Below, in pieces: positions 57,773 to 64,000 of a stretch of 64,000 nt of DNA; within the stretch, counting starts at the first letter, position 1; the number at the start of each line of letters is the position of its first letter. Location: positions 24,537,189 to 24,601,188 of the forward strand of contig JAJEKV010000001.1 of the NCBI GenBank assembly GCA_021234155.1, read 5' to 3'. Made by a program: the position numbers and the translations under genes. The notes under the pieces are model-generated. The model was given only the letters and a program-made list of their open reading frames with translations. It was not told the origin of the DNA and searched no databases. This DNA comes from Isoetes taiwanensis. Taxonomy: Eukaryota; Streptophyta; Lycopodiopsida; Isoetales; Isoetaceae.

Positions 57773-58150
57773 ATGACTCAAAAGAAATTGCAGCTGGAGG
57801 CAATGAGTAGGCTAGTCAAGTATGCAGACAACTACCCACTTGGCCAATCTTTTACACATCCCATCCATGTTGACCGTCTGGTGAGATCACATAAGTCAAG
57901 TCTTGTTAGCAGGAGGTATGACCCTGAGCATGCAAGAGAAATATTGAGGGCGATGGTGAGGAATCCAGGCCAAGTTCCTATGCCACCGACGACGTGCTTC
58001 CTTGGGATAAGAAAAGGATGCTCCACTCCAAAGGACAACACTAGAAGAGCTAACAGCTGGAGAACCCTAATGTATGCTTCCTTATAATTGACTCGACAAA
58101 GATTCTATTGAGGCACAACGATCCCTATCCAACCAGGCTAAGCAAACCGG
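57773..58150 (+). pseudogene. Conserved-looking block of the FCP1-like gene (possible ParB/Srx-like fold)
   Basis: The frame reads 'MTQKKLQLEAMSRLVKYA', then 'PIHVDRLVRSHKSSLVSRRY' and 'AREILRAMVRNPGQVPMPP'. A neighbouring frame continues with 'NVCFLIIDSTKILLRHN'. The order 'hxVDxLxxS...R.Y...A.EIL.xMxxNPGQ.PMPP' recalls ParB/sulfiredoxin-type domains (xDxLxxN...I..SIxxxG...P), but no GxHR-like signature is found. This is a suggestion only; the segment reads like real protein, with balanced composition over 100 codons. Confidence 0.35.
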
Positions 58151-58416
58151 ACAAACAATGTATCTGCTACATTACAACCACAGGAGGTGTCGGTTTCTAA
58201 GCCCCCATACCCCTGCAGAGGACCTGGCAGAGATTAGTGCAACATTGAACGAAATGGGCGAAGTCTTTCTTTATAAAAGGTTAGTATATTTGGTGGAATA
58301 GAGTCAGATATATCAAGTAGCAATAAATCCGAGTAGAATAGGTCCAAATATGGTGTCAGTTATGCTCAATACCAACACCGAAGGCGTTGATTCCCCATAA
58401 AGCCGCCCGCTACCGG

Positions 58417-58810
58417 GTGTGTATTCGGCCAACTAATTGTCCAAAGATGAATACACGCCACGCCAATTGCCAATGTATCGCGATTTTCATCAGCGACGAA
58501 TACACGCCAGCGCCAATGCAAATTAGTGCCAATTGCGCCGGGCGCGGTATTCATGTCGCGTTTATTCGGCGGATCTTAAAAAAAAAGCGCCAATTCAATA
58601 ACGCCAGCAACAACATAAACCAGGTCGCTACCGGCCCGTATTCGCCCGCCAATTGTCGCGATGAATACACGCCAGCGGATTGGCAACGCATCACCGATCA
58701 AAATGTAAGATATTAATTACAGCTGGCATGTATTCATACCGACACCACGGACGAATACACGCAGCGCTTAATTGGCAGCATGAATACACGCCACGCCGAA
58801 TTGGCACGGG
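58417..58810 (+). repeat. Dispersed GAATACACGCCA repeat array
   Basis: 'gaatacacgcca' (or 'gaatacacgcag') occurs at about 58,449, 58,498, 58,673, 58,753 and 58,782, usually followed by 'gcg/cgcc' and 'aattggca'. An inverted relative 'gtgtattcggcc' occurs at 58,418. Copies are irregularly spaced (about 30-175 bp). The array interrupts the coding-like region and is more GC-rich than its surroundings. Confidence 0.75.
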
Positions 58811-60881
58811 CCGCCTTTGATGTTTCCCCGACATCCCCGCTTGCTTGATCTAAAAAGCGGTTAACTTTTGTATGCCCCGCTCATATTGGTCGACATGCTT
58901 TCCTTACACGCAGCCCTTTACGGGAACAACTCCGCCATGCCCGCCAAAGAATGGATAGAATATGGAAGACCCCGCAAAACAAAACAGGAGGAACGAAGTC
59001 CGAGGAGTTTAAGGCATTGAAAAGACCTTGGCTCTGACTATCATCCAAGATAGGAAACCAAGAGCCAAAAAAAACAGAAAAAAACGGAGAGGAAGCAGGC
59101 GAGACGCCCGGCAGCTTCCAGAGGTCCTACAGATGCCTACAAGATCGCCTTCGCTAAGGACGGTCCGGGCGGGGAACGAAGTTCGGATGCTTATGCTCGT
59201 AAACAGCCTACCGCACCCAATGGGACGAAAGTGCCTCCTCAAGATACTTCAATATTTGATCTCAAGACTACCGAGATGGGGAAAGTACAGGCCTCCAAGA
59301 TGATGAAATCATTTGGTTGTTAAATCAATGCATAAACAAAGAAGTTCTCAGACAAGAAGGCTTCTTCAAGCATGACAAAATGTCCTTCATTGATTGTTGC
59401 ACTCATATAAAGAACATGCGAAGTTATGAAGGTAGCAGTTGGTGAAGAACTTTAGAAGCTATCCGGTGATGTAACATTGTCTCAAGTCGGCCTGCTAGAC
59501 AAGTATGGCGGTCTGGCCGATGACATCAAGAAATACGCCTTTTGGTCGAAGGAATTTCTCGCAAAACAGAAATCAAAGAACCAACAAAGACACCTCAAAG
59601 CTATCCGATAAGGTGATGGCTGAAATGAGAAGAAAGGTTGCCATCCCGAAAGATGTTGGTGGTGACTTACCCCCGCGACTCCAATTCCCGGTCTCTATCG
59701 GGCTATAAAGGTCTCCTACCCGATACAACAATAGGCCCCTCGTAATATTTCTCTGTTTGTATTGATAGCAGGACCGCAAAAGGAGAGAAGGGGATGACTC
59801 AACAGACTACAAAGCAGCTTTTTAGTAGCTGCATAGGCTTAACAACTCGAACTATTTACATTGTCATCATATGCCCCCGTGAGAGCCTCATATGCATGCT
59901 TTGGTGGCTTCATACGACTTGGAATGCCTAAAGGTCGTTAGGGAAGGTTCTCTTCTTTTGAGACAAAGGATACCGATATGAGGATGCAGCTTTAAAAGCG
60001 CTTTGTATAATCTTCATAATGATATCCCTTGTGCGATGATCTACTATGAGGTAGCTAAGAACAAAGGGGCATCGGATAAAGGTGCATGGCGTTGTTTTCT
60101 TTTGGATGAACCCAACTTGAAAAAATGTCTTCTACAAAGCGTATGATGAGGATGAAGCAAATGAATGTCGAGAATTTAATGTTCCTAACCTCTACCGGAA
60201 AGACATCACTCCTGAATTGCCGACAAAAAGAAAAGGGCCCCTTGAATAAACATGGGTTTGCAATCAATCCGCAAGCTATCTTGTTGAGGCATTTGCACCA
60301 CTTGATACCACTTTTGCCGTGGAATTGCATGTTGGAGGGTATATTGGTAGAGAGGCCCCAAGACATCAAGAAGATGTTTAAGTTTCACAACGATGACCAA
60401 ATCCAGGATTTCCTTGAAGTGTTTTTCGAAAAGGTACTAGCCACTTACCGATTGGGGTCCCGTCAAAGATAAAACCCATGGGCTTTGGTACCTTACAAAG
60501 GGCAGAAGCAGAATACTAGTTCACAAAAGCCTCCGAGTGCAAATCTAGAATGTTCAAAAAGCAATGCAACCCCCGAGGAGAAGGCCGAAATGCTAGAGCG
60601 GGAACGTCAGACCATGGAGAAAAATTTGGACTTCATGCTTGATAACATTCCAACTGGTAATGTCCAAATTTGGGGTACGATCAAGGGCGCTTGGCCGATA
60701 GCAGCCCACGATGATCATGCAAGCTCGATGCAACCACCGAGGTTAGGAATCAAACCCCCGTGGTAGCTTTCATAGAAGAGAACGGTCCGAACTTAACGGC
60801 ATGCTCATGCTTCCGACGAAAGAAGCATCCCGGGAGTGAAGTAGACGCCGCAGATGTCATGGATGACTACGACGAAGAAAG

Positions 60882-60992
60882 GTAATTCACGCCAAAGCGC
60901 CGATATGTAGCTTATTAATGAAGGATAAAACGCGCTTTGGCGGTATTGCGTAACACTTTTGCATGGCTAACTCTTTGTTTTCCATGGTTCAG
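60882..60992 (+). other. Probable spliceosomal intron
   Basis: The coding frame ending '...DVMDDYDEE' meets 'aag|gtaattcac' at 60,882 and resumes after 'ccatggttcag' at 60,992. Joining them continues in frame into 'LHRQDKIIVFDPNGV', motif I of the phosphatase domain. Length is 111 bp with GT...AG ends and a T-rich 3' part. Confidence 0.65.
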
Positions 60993-61480
60993 CCTCCACC
61001 GCCAGGACAAAATCATTGTCTTCGATCCGAATGGTGTCCCGTGGTAAAACGCTTCCTAAGAAGCTTATTAACAGGGATGACTTCGAGCAAGTCCCTCTAG
61101 AATCGAATACTAAGTGGATCTATCCTCGTCCACACTTAGAAGATATGATGAATGAGGCGTTCAGATTGTTTCGAGTTGCCATCTGGTCCTCAATGGAACG
61201 CAGAAATGTTGATGAAGTACTTAGGGTGTTACCAGACATGAATCGAGACTTTGTGACGATTTGGGACCAAAGTAAGTGTATAAAGTTTCCACATCCAAGA
61301 GATCCGATGGCAAACCGGTCTTCGTGGAAACATCTTGGTACTATGATGGATCACTTTGGCATTCAAAAGAAAGAGGACATCATAATAGTAGATGATGATG
61401 CTCTTAAGTGTTTTTATAATCAAGGTCGCTCTAAATCCACCAACTTATACTCCACAAGATTACTCAACATGAGTTTCTAG
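60993..61480 (+). pseudogene. FCP1/NIF-type HAD phosphatase domain
   Basis: This domain class hydrolyses phosphoserine or phosphothreonine, classically on the RNA polymerase II tail, using an Asp in a DxDx(T/V) loop. Seen here: 'KIIVFDPNGV' (motif I; Asp kept, the second Asp replaced by Asn), 'WIYPRPHLEDMMNEAF' (about 61,115-61,160), motif II 'VAIWSSMERRNVDEVL' (about 61,175-61,225), 'FVTIWDQSKC' (about 61,247-61,280), 'KHLGTMMDHFGI' (about 61,330) and motif IV 'DIIIVDDDALKC' (about 61,378-61,412) with the acidic pair. The 154-codon frame 61,016-61,480 is intact from after motif I to the end of the domain. A one-base shift separates motif I from it. The Asp-to-Asn change in motif I would impair classical catalysis. 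A further shift near 61,420 precedes a short conserved-looking tail ('EMDPYLESYLTKKGLVPP', ending about 61,622). Confidence 0.8.
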
Positions 61481-61625
61481 TACTATTCATGTCCATCATG
61501 AGTGGCTTGGCTTCCGTAAAACAAGATCGATGTTGTCAAAACGCATCCGGAACTAGATCGGACTAAGGAGATGGATCCCTATCTTGAGAGTTATTTGACA
61601 AAGAAAGGACTAGTCCCTCCATGAT

Positions 61626-63195
61626 GTAATCTTCATATCAAGTGAATACAATGTAAAAAGTGTTCTCTGTATATTGATGTGTTGTTATCTACAAATGCTA
61701 ATCAAACACCACATTCTTCTCACTAAAACAAGAAAATGTTAAACCACCCACTACTACAATGCAAAAATTTGCAACAATGCAAAACAGCATGTCACACAAC
61801 AAAACACTATATTGAGAAAAGGGTATGCAAAAGTGGCGTGCTTTTGGAACAGACATAAATCCAATTTAAATGAATGATGGTTCGTTCTTTATTGGAGACT
61901 ACAGAAAGAATCCGCCATCAGCAAATCCGCAGCCATCAGCAAATCCGCAGCCATCAGGAATGAAACAGCCATCAGCAAATCTGCAGGGCTTCAGATTATC
62001 AGGCTGTAAGAAATGGATGCGGCCCGTTTTTTCTGGTCTGTTTGGGAGGAGCGGGCCCAGCTCTTCACGACGCTATTTCTGGGCTGTTTCTAGTCTGTAT
62101 TTCTGGTCTGTATTTCTGGGATGTTTCTGGGCTGTTTCTGGGCGATTTCTGATCTTATTTGGCAGCAGATAGGATCGATCTTGCCTGGCCTGCAAAGGCG
62201 ATCGACCATGCCTTCTAAATCCGGCGACACAGAACCAGGCCCCAAATCCGGCGATCCTTTCTGCTTGTTATGGCCATAACATGTTTGTTATGGCCATAAC
62301 AAATTGGTCCACAATAATGTTACTGGATATAGCACTTTAGAAAGAACGGCTGAGATTAATTCCTAGAGCAAAAGGATGAGGATCAGGACGTTAAGGGTTC
62401 ATCTCCATGGACAAGGATTCAATTGGCTGTTTCGAGCAAAAGATTGAATGGGCCAAAGATCTTCATCTCTAATATTCTATAGCTTTGATATTCAAAGGCT
62501 TTGCATATTCTACGGAGGTTATTCCATTTGCTCTGTCCATTAATGCTCTAACAGGGCCAATCTTTTATTCTTCCACGGCCTGGCGCATTTTAAGATATTT
62601 CTTTAAACATGGTTGTATAGTAGTACCGACATCACCATACTTGATGTTTAAAATTTTGAGCCTAAATAATCCATTATTCACAACGGTTGCAATTTGAACG
62701 AACTCAACACCATGAGTATCGAGCAGCTCTTTAGGCATTCTTCGAGAAGGAACAACATCTAGATTCCTTTATCCCGTTTTCAAAAGGAGTATGTTGCCAT
62801 ACTCTTTTAGCCGTAGCTCACAAATTGCTGTAGTTTACATGGTCTACAACTCGGCATTTTAATGGCCAATTGAGTGTGTGTGTGAGCACAACCATATGGG
62901 CTTTTATTTTATTTTAAATTCTTGGATGGATTTGTAAATTGATTTGAGATCTATTGATTCCATTGACAAAATTCAAAGAGACATGAGGAAGCAACTTGAG
63001 GTTAAAATTCTATTCTATATATTGTTATATTGTGGATTATGCAATCTAACAAAAATAATAACTGACAGATAGTAAAAAGAAAAAAAATGAAAAGCGATGA
63101 CTCCAAACAACAATGAGCTCAATCCATGCATTGCTTCAAACCGTACAGAGGACCATTCAAGGTACGTATTTCAAGTATCGAGTATCTATCAACTA
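61626..63195. other. Right-hand intergenic DNA with small repeats
   Basis: The region after the FCP1-like stop could be 3' untranslated sequence (61,626-61,740). An 18-bp repeat 'ccatcagcaaatccgcag' runs from about 61,915 to 61,988. A 'tttctgggctg/tttctggtctg' simple repeat lies at 62,080-62,160. Two 16-bp palindromes are at 62,267-62,301. No gene is recognised. Confidence 0.55.
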
Positions 63196-63196
63196 G

Positions 63197-63452
63197 AACA
63201 CATCAAGAATTGCATTAATTTTGGTTATGGTATCAAATTCCTATATAGAGAATGTAAAAAATAGAGGCAATCATATCTGGGTTCGACTCCCAGAGGTGCA
63301 ACAAAAACTTCCCAACTAGAACACATCAAGAATTGCATTAATTTTGTATGGTATCAAATTCCTATATAGAGAATGTAAAAAATCGAGGCAATCATATATG
63401 GGTTAGACTCCCAGAGGTGCAACAAAAACTTCCCAGAGGTGCAACAAAAACT
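63197..63452 (+). repeat. ~118-bp tandem repeat carrying a tRNA T-arm
   Basis: Two full copies (about 63,197-63,313 and 63,314-63,433) and a short third piece. Each ends with CTGGG TTCGACT CCCAG (second copy CTGGG-like with TTAGACT), a 5-bp stem and 7-base loop with the T-loop consensus, followed by 'aggtgca'. The D and anticodon arms are absent, so this is a tRNA 3' fragment and not a tRNA gene. Confidence 0.75.
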
Positions 63453-64000
63453 TAAAAAAAAAGGCACGACACCCACAAACTCATATCTATACCCAGCTGC
63501 CACGGCGAAAAGGGCGCTGGCTCCGCCAGCGCTAAATTCTTGTATATATATATGTGTGAAAATGGTTCGAAAAAACCCCGATGAGTCACTCAAGCACATT
63601 ATTTGGCACCCGAATTCCCCTTGTCTGAACTGAAATGTGCTCGGATGAACAATAAACTAGGAGGATAATGTTTATAATCAGCCACGTGTTCAAAACTTAA
63701 AAGAGTAGAATTGAAAGAAATATCTAACAAATATCTACCTTAATATGGTGACGTGGGCAGATCAAAGCCGTCGGGTCCATACTTTTGCTAGTACCGGCAT
63801 CACAACATTCACGATTAAAATATTTGGTGGGCTACACGGATCCCGGTTAAGACGACGTGGATAAAATCTACGGGTTCAATATGATTAACGGATAAGAACA
63901 TGCCTGGCACGACACCTCATACAAAATTTTCCGCCAGCACATCTTTTACAAACACTTTATATGGCAGAATATTGACCTTTCTGAAAGCGCATTTGCTCGC
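63453..64000. other. Right end with a fragment of the 5.8-6.4 kb repeat
   Basis: 63,795-64,000 shares 'acaacattca(c/t)gatt', 'aaatatttggtgg' and terminal 'gcg(c/a)tttgctcgc' with 6308-6375. The window cuts the repeat, so its extent is unknown. Confidence 0.55.

Larger units (their letters stand above)
56622..61625 (+). pseudogene. Degraded multi-exon gene ending in an FCP1/NIF-type phosphatase domain
   Basis: Coding-like pieces run on the plus strand from an ATG at 56,622 ('MPPKGRGCSKLSRARE', a basic start) to a stop near 61,625. Pieces, each in its own frame: 'APTPPPKKARGSEDTQQ' (about 57,135), 'SFMRTFSKLLPEEMKHQND' (about 57,640-57,690), a long conserved-looking block 57,773-58,010, 'KVPPQDTSIFDLKTTEMGK' (about 59,233-59,288), 'GLLDKYGGLADDIKKYAFW' (about 59,490-59,545), 'IYYEVAKNKGASDKGAWRCF' (about 60,040-60,100), 'FNVPNLYRKDITPELP' (about 60,178-60,225) and 'ERQTMEKNLDFML' (about 60,605). 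The 3' end encodes the phosphatase domain listed next. A repeat array interrupts it at 58.4-58.8 kb. Whether this is a cellular gene, a pseudogene or a transposon-carried gene is open; treating the pieces as one gene is inference. Confidence 0.5.

Noticed and set aside
63270-63310. A tRNA gene
   Set aside because: Only the T-arm and 3' acceptor strand are present; no D-arm, anticodon arm or matching 5' acceptor strand.

Overview
This window reads as nuclear DNA of a land plant with a large, repeat-rich genome. The evidence is nested Ty3/gypsy LTR retrotransposons of plant type, LINE remnants, a foldback element, long microsatellites, spliceosomal-type intron signals and very low coding density. 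No bacterial, organellar or rRNA block is seen. A non-flowering plant (moss, lycophyte or fern) is possible, given the unusual retrotransposon layout and the transposase-like family, but this is a guess. Nearly every coding region is broken by frameshifts and stops. Repeat copies differ by many small indels, so decay and assembly error cannot be separated by eye.

Layout. 1-9.6 kb: short repeats, a LINE endonuclease remnant (2.8-4.24 kb, +) abutting a degraded transposase-like element (4.25-5.55 kb, +; copy A), then a pair of dispersed repeats. 9.67-14.3 kb: a 342-bp tandem duplication, a (TG)n(GA)n microsatellite, and a 2.75-kb imperfect palindrome whose outer arms are 19-bp tandem arrays. 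14.7-16.1 kb: a truncated 2.4-kb-type LTR next to a relic exon resembling an Spg1-type GTPase. 17-25 kb: mostly anonymous DNA, small repeats, and a degraded LINE reverse transcriptase (23.4-24.96 kb, -).

26.2-37.0 kb: a complete but decayed minus-strand gypsy element (E1) with about 2.4-kb LTRs. Its order is gag, protease, an extra RNase H-like domain, reverse transcriptase, integrase; the extra RNase H lies upstream of the RT. 39.3-52.7 kb: a second minus-strand gypsy element (E2, 41.03-52.09 kb) with about 0.6-kb LTRs and roughly 3.9 kb of extra sequence between integrase and 3' LTR. E2 has inserted into a second copy of the transposase-like element, whose halves lie at 52.7-52.09 kb (half C) and 41.02-39.84 kb (half B).

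53.5-64 kb: small tandem repeats, an inverted repeat, a promoter-like segment with a four-copy repeat, and a degraded multi-exon gene or gene-like element (about 56.6-61.6 kb, +) ending in a well-conserved FCP1/NIF-type HAD phosphatase domain. The right end holds short tandem repeats, one carrying a tRNA T-arm.

I see no set of genes acting together as a pathway. The interpretable biology is transposable elements and their nesting, plus the FCP1-like gene.
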